DNA from: CAYGBW01 sp964348185
GTDB taxonomy: Bacteria > Desulfobacterota > BSN033 > WVXP01
NCBI GenBank assembly: GCA_964348185.1
Contig: CAYGBW010000142.1
Location: 1-34,365 of the forward strand
Reading direction: 5' to 3'
DNA length: 34,365 nt
In this document: positions 23,894 through 32,481 of the stretch, in pieces
How positions within the stretch are numbered: position 1 is the first letter of the stretch
How the letters are laid out: every line of letters begins with the position of its first letter
Notes under the pieces: model-generated
Seen by the model: the letters and a program-made list of their open reading frames with translations, nothing else
The model's database searches: none
Told to the model about the DNA's origin: nothing
Program-made: the position numbers and the translations under genes

Positions 23894-25060
23894 ATGAGGA
23901 AGTCTGTGAGTATTCTGTTGGTGTTCGGATTCCTTTTCTGGGCAAGTAGTTCTGTATTCGCTGCAGGTAATAAGGAAGAAGTGAAAATAGGACTTCTTAT
24001 CCCTGTAACCCAAATGGCGTCCATATTCGGTGATTCCATGTTGAATGGCGCCAAAGCGGCCATAGAAGAGTATAACAACTCAGATGGCAAGTTCCTCATC
24101 AAGTACTATGTTGAAGATACGGCCACGAATCCTGAAGTGGGCACTCAGAAAGCAGTCAAGTTAATCGATCAGGTAAAAGTGGATGCCATCATTGGGACAC
24201 TTTTTACCTCGGTGAGACAAGCTGTTTTCAATGTAACTGTAAAGAAGAAGATGATCTACATGAATCCAACCTACGATCCAGGGGGTATCTGTGATAGATA
24301 CTACTTTAGTACAGGAGCGGTGATTAACCAACAGTTTGGTGAGTATATCCCATGGATCATTAAAAACTTTGGAGAGAAATTCTATCTTTTGGGGTCAGAC
24401 TACGCGTGGCCGCGTGAATCATTTGCTTTGGCCAAGAAAATCATCGATGCTGAGGGCGGGAAAATCGTCGGAGAGGAATATGTGGGTTTCGGCATCCCTG
24501 ATTTCAGTGATGTCATACGGAGAATAGCCGCGGCCAAACCGAATGCGTTAATCCCCCTGGTTGCAGGTACAGATGGGGTGACGTTCACGAAGCAGTATGT
24601 TGACTTCGGATTGAAGGATCGGATCAGGATTTTTTCATCGGGCTTTACCGAACTCAGTACCATTGGTATGACTCCTGAGACATCCGACGGCATTTATGCC
24701 TTCGCCGATTATTTCATGACAGTTGAAACAGCTGAAAACAACAAATTCCTCGAAAACTACAGAAAAGCAGCTGGAAAGGATGATCTCGTCGACCTTTTTG
24801 GGGTCAATATGTACAACAACATTCATCTCTATACCCAGGCCCTTGAAAAAGCGGGTACAAAGGAAAAGGAGGCCGTCGTTAATGCCCTCAAAGGAATGAG
24901 ATTTAAGTCCCCAGCCGGTGAAATATTCCTGGATCCCAAAAACCATTACGCACACCTTCGTTCCTTTATCGGCGTTTGCAAGAAAGAGATTTGGCCCATG
25001 TTTGAGATTGTTGAGGATTTTGGCATTATTCCGCCGGAACCCGGTTGCACAAACCCATGA
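23894..25060 (+). CDS. ABC transporter substrate-binding protein (amide/urea-like Liv family)
   Basis: Periplasmic binding protein of 388 aa in the peripla_BP_6 family, starting at ATG 23894 after GAGGAGGGAAG. The signal peptide is MRKSVSILLVFGFLFWASSS, with cleavage near AAGNK. The mature N-terminus (EVKIGLLIPVTQMASIFGDS) and GAKAAIEEYNNSDGKF match the family. It clearly differs from the 14759 paralogue, so the two are not a recent duplication. The downstream ATPases resemble the urea/short-chain-amide class and several amide hydrolases follow, so an amide ligand (as with FmdD or UrtA) is the best inference. A 422-nt gap separates it from its permeases. Confidence 0.9.
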   Translation: MRKSVSILLVFGFLFWASSSVFAAGNKEEVKIGLLIPVTQMASIFGDSMLNGAKAAIEEYNNSDGKFLIKYYVEDTATNPEVGTQKAVKLIDQVKVDAIIGTLFTSVRQAVFNVTVKKKMIYMNPTYDPGGICDRYYFSTGAVINQQFGEYIPWIIKNFGEKFYLLGSDYAWPRESFALAKKIIDAEGGKIVGEEYVGFGIPDFSDVIRRIAAAKPNALIPLVAGTDGVTFTKQYVDFGLKDRIRIFSSGFTELSTIGMTPETSDGIYAFADYFMTVETAENNKFLENYRKAAGKDDLVDLFGVNMYNNIHLYTQALEKAGTKEKEAVVNALKGMRFKSPAGEIFLDPKNHYAHLRSFIGVCKKEIWPMFEIVEDFGIIPPEPGCTNP

Positions 25061-25482
25061 TCGGCGGTTTTCGTAGAATTTGGCTTATGGCTGCTCTGAT
25101 GATTCTCCCGAGGCATTCTGAACAGCTAGAGCCAAACGACATCTACCGTTTCCAAGGGTCACTGTAATACTTTGAAACACTGTGCCCTGTCTTAGAAGGG
25201 CAACTGTCATACAATCTCCCTCGTGGCCCTTGGTTTCATTTCTAAGGGCGGTCAAGTTGGTTGCAACGCCAGCGTCGCAGACCCGTGTCTCTCCATGCCA
25301 CCATGCTGCTCCAGTCTGTCGGAACCTCACTCGCCTTGGCGCGGGGAGCTTCACTTTCTTATCTCAGACCCAATCAGGGAACAGCCACCTCCCCCCACTC
25401 CAAGAAGAGCGTCTCGGACATCACCAGGAATTGGTTTAGAACAACGACACCACCCCATTCCGAATAGAGGGAAACAGATTCC
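25061..25482. other. Gap between binding protein and permeases of the second transporter
   Basis: I found no terminator, promoter or homologous gene. Several overlapping short ORFs appear on both strands, but none has a ribosome binding site with a recognisable protein. The gap may hold processing or attenuation signals, or decayed sequence. Confidence 0.4.
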
Positions 25483-26343
25483 ATGGACGAGTTCACAATC
25501 ATTCAGTTTATGAACGCGATTTCTAATTCTATGATTCTTATATTGGGGGCCATTGGACTTTCAATAATCTTTGGGTTAATGGGCGTTATTAATATGGCTC
25601 ATGGCGAACTCTTTATGTTGGGTGCATACAGTGCAATTATGATTCAGAAGCTGGGAGCGAGCCTTTGGGTGGCAATTCTGGTTTCTCCTATTTTTGTTGG
25701 AATAATCGGATTGGGTCTTGAGGTTTCTATTATCAAAAGGTTCTATACCCGTCCATTTGTAACCCTGGTGGCAACCTGGGGCGTAAGCATCGTTATTCGA
25801 CAGTTAGTCAAAATGATCTTTGGAGCTGGGCATCAGATCATTCGAAATCCACTGAGCGGGAGTTTGCCCATATTTGGAATCGCATATCCAAAATATCGGA
25901 TCCTGTTAATGGCAATTACGGGCATTATTCTCGTCGCCCTTTTTATTCTCTTTCAGAGGACCACCTTCGGACTGAAATGCCGAGCGATTATTCAGAACAG
26001 GGAGATGTCTTCCGCCTTGGGAATAAACGTCACGAGTGTTGATCGGTGGACGTTCTCTATCGGTGCTGCTCTGGCTGGTATCGCAGGAGCCATCATGACG
26101 CCAATTATTACGATAAACCCCGATATGGGCCTGCCATTTTTGTCTCAGTCCTTCCTCGTTGTCATACTGGGTGGTGTGGGAAGCCTGTTCGGCTTAATTG
26201 GGGGTGCCCTTTTGGTGAGTTGCTGTCGCTTTTTTCTGTCCTTTTTCTTCAGATTAACAACGGCACAGATTTTTGTTTTTGTGATGGCGATTATTTTAAT
26301 TCGGATTAGACCTCAAGGATTGTTTGGGAAGAAGATTGCCTAA
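25483..26343 (+). CDS. Branched-chain/amide-type ABC transporter permease LivH-like (copy 2)
   Basis: Permease of 286 aa with about eight membrane segments, visibly AT-richer than the first operon. The conserved SNSMILILGAIGLSIIFGLM and NMAHGELFMLGAYSA blocks are present; MAHGE is typical of the LivH/UrtB group. GLKCRAIIQNREMSSALGIN is the coupling loop and GGVGSLFGLIGGALLV the C-terminal repeat. The AGAGGGAAACAG before the ATG is a weak ribosome binding site. It pairs with the next gene. Confidence 0.92.
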   Translation: MDEFTIIQFMNAISNSMILILGAIGLSIIFGLMGVINMAHGELFMLGAYSAIMIQKLGASLWVAILVSPIFVGIIGLGLEVSIIKRFYTRPFVTLVATWGVSIVIRQLVKMIFGAGHQIIRNPLSGSLPIFGIAYPKYRILLMAITGIILVALFILFQRTTFGLKCRAIIQNREMSSALGINVTSVDRWTFSIGAALAGIAGAIMTPIITINPDMGLPFLSQSFLVVILGGVGSLFGLIGGALLVSCCRFFLSFFFRLTTAQIFVFVMAIILIRIRPQGLFGKKIA

Positions 26344-26367
26344 GATCGCTTTGGAATTTGAATTACG

Positions 26368-27336
26368 ATGAACAGAATAAGAAACATCAGTATAGAATCG
26401 AAGACTTTTCTAGGTATACTCGTTCTCCTGCTACTCTTACCTCCATTCTCAAGTGCCTATCAAATAAGAATACTTTCGAAATTTGTCTTGTTTGCGATTT
26501 TTGCCATGAGTCTGGATTTGATATGGGGCTATGCGGGAATCGTTAGTTTTGGACACGCGGCTTATTTTGGTCTCGGTGCTTACAGTCTAGCCTTGATGCT
26601 CTCCCGGTATTCGCCAGGCAATACTCTACTCGCAATAACAGCCTCAATAGCTTTTCCTGTTATTCTTGGCCTTTTCATGAGCTTTTTCCTGATATACGGG
26701 CAAGTCAGTGGTGTCTATTTTGCCATAATTACGCTAGTCGTTTCCCTAACCCTCGAACTATTGTGCATCGCATGGTACTCACTGACGAAAGGTTTGACCG
26801 GGTTCACACCCGTTCCCTCATTATCTATTCTTTCCTTGAGGTTTGATGCTGACACTACAGAAAGTCTAATAAGATATTACTATCTTATAATTCTCGTAGC
26901 CGCAGTCACGTATTTCATTTTATACTTCATTTCAAAATCGAGATATGGGCTTTTACTTCAAGCGATAAAAGACGATCCGAAAAGGGCACGGTTTTTGGGG
27001 CACAACATTGCAGGTGCCAAGACCATAGCCTTTTTGGTATCCGCTGGAATTGCGGGTTTGGCCGGCGGACTCTATGCTCCCCTGGAAGATTTCATTTCGC
27101 CCCAACTACTTGGTTTGGTTTATTCTACACAGGTTATCATTTGGGTAGCGGTTGGGGGCAGGAACACGCTGGTCGGACCATTCATTGGAACGATTATTCT
27201 CGTTTATCTGGAAACGATTTTTAGTGGCATAATTGTAGAAGCATGGTATCTAATCATTGGCATAATTTTGGTGGTTGTTGTGCTCTTCTGGCCGGATGGC
27301 TTGATGGGCATTATTTCAAAAAGAGTCAGGAATTAG
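26368..27336 (+). CDS. Branched-chain/amide-type ABC transporter permease LivM-like (copy 2)
   Basis: Second permease, 322 aa, with about ten hydrophobic segments. SLDLIWGYAGIVSFGHAAYF near residue 48 is the LivM/UrtC hallmark, and GLLLQAIKDDPKRARFLGHN is the ATPase-contacting loop. YSTQVIIWVAVGGRNTLVGP closes the family pattern. It begins 24 nt after the LivH-like stop, and the ATPase begins 3 nt after its own stop, so all four transporter genes are coupled. The N-terminal region is longer than in copy 1. Confidence 0.92.
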   Translation: MNRIRNISIESKTFLGILVLLLLLPPFSSAYQIRILSKFVLFAIFAMSLDLIWGYAGIVSFGHAAYFGLGAYSLALMLSRYSPGNTLLAITASIAFPVILGLFMSFFLIYGQVSGVYFAIITLVVSLTLELLCIAWYSLTKGLTGFTPVPSLSILSLRFDADTTESLIRYYYLIILVAAVTYFILYFISKSRYGLLLQAIKDDPKRARFLGHNIAGAKTIAFLVSAGIAGLAGGLYAPLEDFISPQLLGLVYSTQVIIWVAVGGRNTLVGPFIGTIILVYLETIFSGIIVEAWYLIIGIILVVVVLFWPDGLMGIISKRVRN

Positions 27337-27339
27337 ACG

Positions 27340-28089
27340 ATGGTAGGCGGTAATCATACCATACTTGATGTCAAGGATGTAATTCGACGATTTGGTGGTT
27401 TTACTGTTATTAATAACATCAGTATTAGCATCAAGAAGGGTGAAATGAGATGTATCATTGGACCCAACGGCGCTGGAAAGACAACCTTATTTAACTTGAT
27501 CACCGGTGATCTTAAGCCTAATTCTGGGAGAATATATTTCAAAGGTGAGGATATCACAAAGCTTCCACCGGAAAAGATCTGTCGGGCGGGGATAACTCGA
27601 AAATTTCAAACCCCGACCTTATTTAATAATCTCAAGGTGATAGAGAATGTCCTGATAGCCGGATATGGCAAGAATAGAATGCCTCAGTTGTTTTTCAAGA
27701 AGGTGAAGGGTGAAGACAAGGACCAAACGCTTGCCATTCTCAAAATAGTCAATTTGGAAATGAAAAAGGATGTTCTGGCGTCCGATCTTTCTCATGGGGA
27801 AAAGCAGTGGCTCGAAATTGGCATGCTTCTCCGAAATGGCCCTGATCTATTACTCCTTGATGAACCGACCGCAGGCATGACGTGGCAGGAGACTCTGGAA
27901 ACGGCCCATTTGATCAAGAATATTTCAACAGATTTAACGACCATTGTGATTGAGCACGATTTGAAATTCCTGCGGGAAATTGGCGAAAATGTGAGCGTTC
28001 TTCACAATGGAGAAATACTGGCCGAGGGAACATTTGAGGAAATCGAACAAAATGACAAAGTCAAGAAAGTCTATCTGGGAAGGGAGTAA
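27340..28089 (+). CDS. ABC transporter ATPase, UrtD-like (urea/amide class)
   Basis: ATPase of 249 aa with Walker A GPNGAGKTT and Walker B LLLLDEPTAGM. Its signature is LSHGEKQWLEIGMLL, the form typical of UrtD and amide-transporter ATPases rather than the QRRLEIARAL of LivG. The C-terminus NVSVLHNGEILAEGTFEEIE also matches UrtD proteins. This is the best sequence clue that the second transporter imports urea, short amides or a similar ligand. The ATG follows the permease stop after 3 nt with no strong independent ribosome binding site, suggesting coupled translation. Confidence 0.9.
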   Translation: MVGGNHTILDVKDVIRRFGGFTVINNISISIKKGEMRCIIGPNGAGKTTLFNLITGDLKPNSGRIYFKGEDITKLPPEKICRAGITRKFQTPTLFNNLKVIENVLIAGYGKNRMPQLFFKKVKGEDKDQTLAILKIVNLEMKKDVLASDLSHGEKQWLEIGMLLRNGPDLLLLDEPTAGMTWQETLETAHLIKNISTDLTTIVIEHDLKFLREIGENVSVLHNGEILAEGTFEEIEQNDKVKKVYLGRE

Positions 28090-28091
28090 AG

Positions 28092-28796
28092 GTGTCCTTA
28101 CTCGAGATCAAGAACATTTCTGTCTATTACGAAGACGCCCTGATTCTCAATGATGTGAACCTGGGGATCGACGAAGGGGAAATCGTCTGCATATTGGGGA
28201 GAAATGGGGTCGGTAAAACGACCTTACTCAGAGGCATTATAGGCCTTACTCCCCCCAAGAATGGAAATGTCTTCTTTGATGGTGAGGATCTGGCGGGTAA
28301 ATTGCCTTATCACATCGTACAGAAAGGTATCAGTTATATTCCTCAAGGGAGAGAGATATTTCCTGATCTCACTGTTGAAGAAAACCTTAGATTAGGTACT
28401 TTTATGACAGGAAAAAGCAATTTACAAATCAAGCCGGAGATCTTCGAATACTTTCCTTTCTTGAAAGAAAGAATAAGAGACAAGGCTTCCAAATTATCCG
28501 GGGGACAACAACAAATGCTTGCTATTGCAAGAGGTCTTACTGGGGAGCCTCGAATCATGTTGCTTGATGAACCAACAGAAGGGATTCAGCCAAGCATAAT
28601 CAAGAGTATTTTCGACATTATCGAAGAGCTCAATGCCAGCAAGAATATTGCTATTCTTCTTGTTGAACAAAACGTGGATTTTGCTCTCAGATTATCCAAG
28701 CGTGGTTATATCCTGGAGAAAGGCAGGGTGGTGTGTGAAGGCCCCATAGAGGTTATCAAGGAGGACTCGATAGTGAAAAGCTATTTGGCCGTCTGA
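28092..28796 (+). CDS. ABC transporter ATPase, UrtE/LivF-like (urea/amide class)
   Basis: ATPase of 234 aa starting at GTG (28092), 3 nt after the UrtD-like stop and with AGGGAGTAAAG in front. Walker A is GRNGVGKTT, the signature LSGGQQQMLAIARGLT, and Walker B runs into LLDEPTEGIQPSII, a phrase characteristic of UrtE. IPQGREIFPDLTVEENL is also family-typical. It completes a five-component importer. The amidohydrolase gene starts 18 nt later, so it is probably on the same mRNA. Confidence 0.9.
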   Translation: MSLLEIKNISVYYEDALILNDVNLGIDEGEIVCILGRNGVGKTTLLRGIIGLTPPKNGNVFFDGEDLAGKLPYHIVQKGISYIPQGREIFPDLTVEENLRLGTFMTGKSNLQIKPEIFEYFPFLKERIRDKASKLSGGQQQMLAIARGLTGEPRIMLLDEPTEGIQPSIIKSIFDIIEELNASKNIAILLVEQNVDFALRLSKRGYILEKGRVVCEGPIEVIKEDSIVKSYLAV

Positions 28797-28814
28797 ATGA
28801 TGCGGAGGAATCTC

Positions 28815-29810
28815 ATGATCATTGATTGTCACAACCACGTTTTAGGTGCCGGGTATCCGGGGTATGAGAAGTTCATCAAGGAAATGACGTTGGGATACTT
28901 CCGATCCATCGGCAAACTGCCGACGGAGAGAATGCCCACAGATGAAGACTGGAAGGGACTGGAGTATTTATGGGCACCGATTGATCCTGAGGTTCTCATT
29001 GCTGATCATGACAAGGCGGGCGTCGACCGATCCGTCGTTCTAGGCGTTGCTCCCTCCGAATATACCCCCTATTTGGTGCGGGGCACGGTTGACGTTAAGG
29101 GTTTCACCGATGTCCCTGGCCCGCCGTCGGTTGAAAAAACCAATGACTACATTGCGGCTGTCGTAAGGAAATACCCTGATAAGCTTATTGGAATGGCCGC
29201 TGTCAATCCAAGATTCAGAGGTCCCCATGCCGCCGTGGAAGAACTGGAACGGGCGATCCGTGATCTTAGGTTAACCGGGGTAAAGCTCTACCCCTGTTAT
29301 GACCATTACGCCCCGAATGACTGGGAATTGACTTATGAGATGTTTGAAAAAGCGCAGGAGCTTGGAATCCTGGTCATGGTCCATCAGTCTGCAACGCCTG
29401 TCGTAGACGCCCCGTTAAAATATGGAAGGCCATTCTTGCTGGATGATGTAGGAATACTGTTTCCGAACTTGAAGGTACTGGTTTGCCATGGCGGATTCCC
29501 CTGGGTCGATGAGGCTATCGTCCTTGTGGCAAAACATCCCAACTTCTACGTCGATCTCTCTTTTCTCAACAGTGTCTACAGCCGGAAGGACATGTATCGT
29601 TTCATAATGAAAGCAAAAACGTTTGGGTTGCCATGGTCAAAAATCTGTTGGGGTACGGACTACCCCAGTGCCGACTTCCCAGATACACTGCTTACGAAAT
29701 TCAAAACAGTGAATCAGGAAGCCCGTGCGCTTGGAGAGCCAGAGATTCCGGAGGAAGAAATAGAGAAGATGCTGGGAAGGAACTTCTTAGTTGCCGCGGG
29801 GATTTCTTGA
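28815..29810 (+). CDS. Amidohydrolase-2 family protein (copy 1)
   Basis: Metal-dependent hydrolase or decarboxylase of 331 aa in the amidohydrolase_2 family (ACMSD/gamma-resorcylate decarboxylase relatives). The ATG at 28815 follows CGGAGG; an open frame begins 6 codons earlier. Metal-site residues: H6 and H8 in DCHNH, H190 in MVHQS, H225 in VCHGG and D282 in GTDYP. Members hydrolyse C-N or C-O bonds or decarboxylate; the fold alone does not decide. A second copy with about 85% identity lies at 31232, and both share the GGAGGAATC leader, so they are a duplication. Placement after an amide-type importer and before a formamidase argues for a role in degrading the imported compound. Confidence 0.9.
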   Translation: MIIDCHNHVLGAGYPGYEKFIKEMTLGYFRSIGKLPTERMPTDEDWKGLEYLWAPIDPEVLIADHDKAGVDRSVVLGVAPSEYTPYLVRGTVDVKGFTDVPGPPSVEKTNDYIAAVVRKYPDKLIGMAAVNPRFRGPHAAVEELERAIRDLRLTGVKLYPCYDHYAPNDWELTYEMFEKAQELGILVMVHQSATPVVDAPLKYGRPFLLDDVGILFPNLKVLVCHGGFPWVDEAIVLVAKHPNFYVDLSFLNSVYSRKDMYRFIMKAKTFGLPWSKICWGTDYPSADFPDTLLTKFKTVNQEARALGEPEIPEEEIEKMLGRNFLVAAGIS

Positions 29811-30109
29811 ATTTTGGCCTACATGGACCTTTCTCGAGAGCGGGGCTGACTTCGCGCCTTCACACGCCGAGACCCGTTTCGTTCAAGATCGGCCTCCATG
29901 GTTTAGGGGTCTTGCCCATGCCTTCGAATTGAGCGGCTCTGCCCTCCAGATGCTGGCCGATGGTTGTGTTCGGCCGAATATGACCGGGGACGACGGAAAC
30001 CGGCGCACCGCCGGGGGATTGGAGGCCCCGAGATCACAATCGATTCCTGTTCGCAGGTCCTGGCGAAATACAATGGGAAGGCAAATTGGGTCAATTATAG
30101 GAGGAAGAA
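29811..30109. other. Gap between amidohydrolase copy 1 and the formamidase gene
   Basis: GC-rich, no homologous gene or clear promoter seen. It ends with AGGAGGAAGAA, the ribosome binding site of the next gene. It might be a remnant of the duplication that produced the two amidohydrolases, but I cannot align it with the 31055-31231 spacer. Confidence 0.35.
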
Positions 30110-31054
30110 ATGAAGCGGGTGATGAAAGATAGGGTGTGTTACGCCATGTCGGCTCGAAATGATCCGGTTCTCCGTATTTCTGCGGGAGACTCATTCTGCC
30201 TTGAGGTCGAGGATTGTTACAGTGGCAACCTCCAGAGTCCTCAAGACCGATTTACCAAAGAGATGTGGGACACGGTAAATCCTGCGACCGGTCCGGTTTT
30301 TGTGGAGGGGGCTAAACCGGGGGATATTCTGCGCGTGGATATCGAACGAATAGAGACACGGGACTACGCGGTTATGTGTGTCGAAAAGGGCAGTGGGGCA
30401 TTGGGGGCATATATCGAAGGGATTGAAACGAGTATCTATCCAATAAGAGGTCAGTCTCTGTTTTTGAACGAAGGGTTTTCGGTTCCTCTTAAACCCATGA
30501 TTGGCGTCATTGGAACGGCGCCAAAAGGTGAAGCCATACTCAATGGAACACCGGGCGAACATGGCGGAAATATGGATTGCAAAGAAATAACAGCCGGTTC
30601 CACGGTATACCTTCCCGTTAATGTTGAGGGAGCCCTCCTGTCTGTGGGTGATCTCCATGCGGTGATGGGGGACGGAGAAGTCTGTATCTGTGGAGCAGAG
30701 GTCTCGGGTGAGGTCATCATGGGGACGGAGGCGGTCCGTTCTCGTATTCCTACTCCCTGCGTGGAAACCGAGAGCGACGTTCACTTTATCGGTTCAGCAC
30801 CGACCCTCGATGAATGTGAAAGAATCGTGCTGGAAAAAACGCTTTCCTATCTAACCAGTGGACTCGATCTGAAACCGAACGAGGCTGCGAGGATCATGAG
30901 CCTCATTGGGAACCTCTGTGTGTGTCAGGTTGTTGACCCCCTTAAAACCATGAGATTTACCCTGCCGAAATCGTTCCTGAGATCCCAGGGTATAGAAGGC
31001 CGTGTCGGTGATCAATTGGAGAAGGGGAGACACCAAACCGAGAGTCGTCACTGA
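30110..31054 (+). CDS. fmdA: Acetamidase/formamidase family protein
   Basis: A 314-aa member of the FmdA_AmdA family, which hydrolyses formamide, acetamide or related short amides to the acid and ammonia. Family motifs are present in order: NPATGPVFVEGAKPGD (57-72), GEHGGNMD (149-156, typical metal/active-site region) and GDLHAVMGDGE (180-190). Length is normal for the short prokaryotic form. AGGAGGAAG lies 5 nt before the ATG. It sits between two paralogous amidohydrolases behind a urea/amide-type ABC transporter, as the fmd operon of methylotrophs pairs an amide importer with formamidase. The gene symbol reflects the family, not a tested activity. Confidence 0.88.
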   Translation: MKRVMKDRVCYAMSARNDPVLRISAGDSFCLEVEDCYSGNLQSPQDRFTKEMWDTVNPATGPVFVEGAKPGDILRVDIERIETRDYAVMCVEKGSGALGAYIEGIETSIYPIRGQSLFLNEGFSVPLKPMIGVIGTAPKGEAILNGTPGEHGGNMDCKEITAGSTVYLPVNVEGALLSVGDLHAVMGDGEVCICGAEVSGEVIMGTEAVRSRIPTPCVETESDVHFIGSAPTLDECERIVLEKTLSYLTSGLDLKPNEAARIMSLIGNLCVCQVVDPLKTMRFTLPKSFLRSQGIEGRVGDQLEKGRHQTESRH

Positions 31055-31101
31055 GCCGGACGGAACCTCTTGCCTCTTCGAGGAGAATATCGATTTTGCT
31101 C

Positions 31102-31129
31102 TTGCACTGGGATCTCAAGGGTATATAAT
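31102..31129 (+). promoter_or_regulatory. Candidate sigma-70 promoter before amidohydrolase copy 2
   Basis: TTGCAC (31102-31107), a 16-bp spacer, then a perfect TATAAT (31124-31129). It lies about 100 bp upstream of the ATG at 31232, suggesting copy 2 may be expressed on its own. Confidence 0.5.
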
Positions 31130-31231
31130 GCGGAAGAAACAACTCAAGACGGGGGGATAGGTCGCTCCTGTCGGGGGAGAATTTACCGTGAGAAATCACC
31201 GATCGATTCGGTCGTCGAAAGGAGGAATCCA

Positions 31232-32227
31232 ATGATTATCGACTGTCACAACCACGTCTTGGGTGCAGGCTATCCCGGGTATGAGAAATTCATCAAAGAG
31301 ATGACCCTGGGGTACTTCCGGTCCCTCGGAAAACTGCCCACAGAGAGGATGCCTGTGGATGAGGACTGGAAGGGGCTGGAGTATTTGTGGGAACCCATTG
31401 ATCCTGAGGTTCTTATTGCGGATCATGACAGGGGAGGCGTGGATAAATCCGTTGTTCTGGGCGTTGCTCCCTCAGATTACACCCCCTATATGGTGCGGGG
31501 AACTATTGATGTAAAGGGATTTACCGACGTGCCTGGACCACCGGCGATCGAAAAAACAAACGACTACATCGCTGCCGTGGTAAAAAAACACCCTGACAAG
31601 CTTATCGGGATGGCAGCGGTCAATCCAAGATTCAGAGGCCCCCATGCGGCCGTGGAAGAACTGGAACGGGCGATCCGTGATCTTAAGCTAACCGGGGTAA
31701 AGCTCTATCCCTGCTATGACCATTATGCCCCGAATGACTGGGAGCTGACCTATGCCATGTTTGAAAAAGCGCAGGAGCTTGGAATCCTGGTCATGGTTCA
31801 CCAGTCCTCTACCCCTGTCATCGATGCTCCCCTGGAATATGGAAGGCCCTTTTTGCTGGATGGTGTGGGTCGGAAGTTTCCTGATCTAAAGCTCTTGGTG
31901 TGTCATGCGGGTTTTCCCTGGGTGGAGGAGTGTCTGGTTCTCGTGGCAAAACATCCCAATTTCTATCTCGATCTTTCCTATATGAACAGCGTGTACACCC
32001 GGGCAGACATGTACCGTTTTCTCACCAAGGCAAAAGCCTATGGTCTGCCTTGGTCCAAGATCTGCTGGGGAACGGATTATCCTGGGTTTGAATTCCCTGA
32101 GACCCTTGTCCCAAAATTCAGGACCGTCAACGAAGAGGCCAGGACCCTCGGAGAACCGGAAATCCCTGAAGATGAGATCGACAAGATGCTGGGGTGGAAT
32201 TTCATGGTCGCCGCGGGGATCAACTAG
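31232..32227 (+). CDS. Amidohydrolase-2 family protein (copy 2)
   Basis: A 331-aa paralogue of the 28815 protein, differing at roughly 50 positions by hand count. All metal-site residues are kept (H6, H8, H190, H225, D282). The start is set at ATG 31232 after AAAGGAGGAATCC; the frame is open further upstream, but those residues have no counterpart in copy 1. Identity is uneven: residues 121-192 differ at only two positions while the last 80 differ at more than twenty, many around the probable substrate pocket. It may therefore act on a related but different substrate. Repeat R4 follows directly. Confidence 0.9.
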   Translation: MIIDCHNHVLGAGYPGYEKFIKEMTLGYFRSLGKLPTERMPVDEDWKGLEYLWEPIDPEVLIADHDRGGVDKSVVLGVAPSDYTPYMVRGTIDVKGFTDVPGPPAIEKTNDYIAAVVKKHPDKLIGMAAVNPRFRGPHAAVEELERAIRDLKLTGVKLYPCYDHYAPNDWELTYAMFEKAQELGILVMVHQSSTPVIDAPLEYGRPFLLDGVGRKFPDLKLLVCHAGFPWVEECLVLVAKHPNFYLDLSYMNSVYTRADMYRFLTKAKAYGLPWSKICWGTDYPGFEFPETLVPKFRTVNEEARTLGEPEIPEDEIDKMLGWNFMVAAGIN

Positions 32228-32245
32228 AGGCTCTAAAAGGCACTT

Positions 32246-32458
32246 ATTAAACCACTACCTGCTAAAGCAGGTAGATTTCTAGCATGACTGAAAGTCAATT
32301 CTTTTGAACCGCAGAATATCGAACAAGCAATAATGAATGTCGAAGGGGAAAAATCATCATTCGAAATTCCTTGTTCGATATTCGGCATTCAAAATGGAAG
32401 ACAGGCTAAAGCTGTTCGTCTAAAGACGAAGGTTTTAAACCTGGCGAATGGAAAAATA
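32246..32458. repeat. Dispersed repeat R4, long form
   Basis: A 213-bp copy of the R2 element including an extra 86-bp block (32347-32432). It contains the perfect hairpin CTACCTGC-TAAA-GCAGGTAG (32255-32274), TGACT-GAA-AGTCA, and TCGTC-TAAA-GACGA (32416-32429). Its inner AT-rich part is an inverted repeat: GAATATCGAACAAGCAAT is mirrored by ATTCCTTGTTCGATATTC. It fills nearly the whole gap before the isochorismatase gene and would be in its mRNA leader. Confidence 0.8.
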
Positions 32459-32481
32459 AAAGACAACGGAGAGGTGCTCGT

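Noticed and set aside
25085..25354. 89-aa minus-strand frame with faint resemblance to CsrA
   Set aside because: Only a short stretch (ITVTLGNGRCRLALAV) resembles it; the N-terminus, length and context do not fit.
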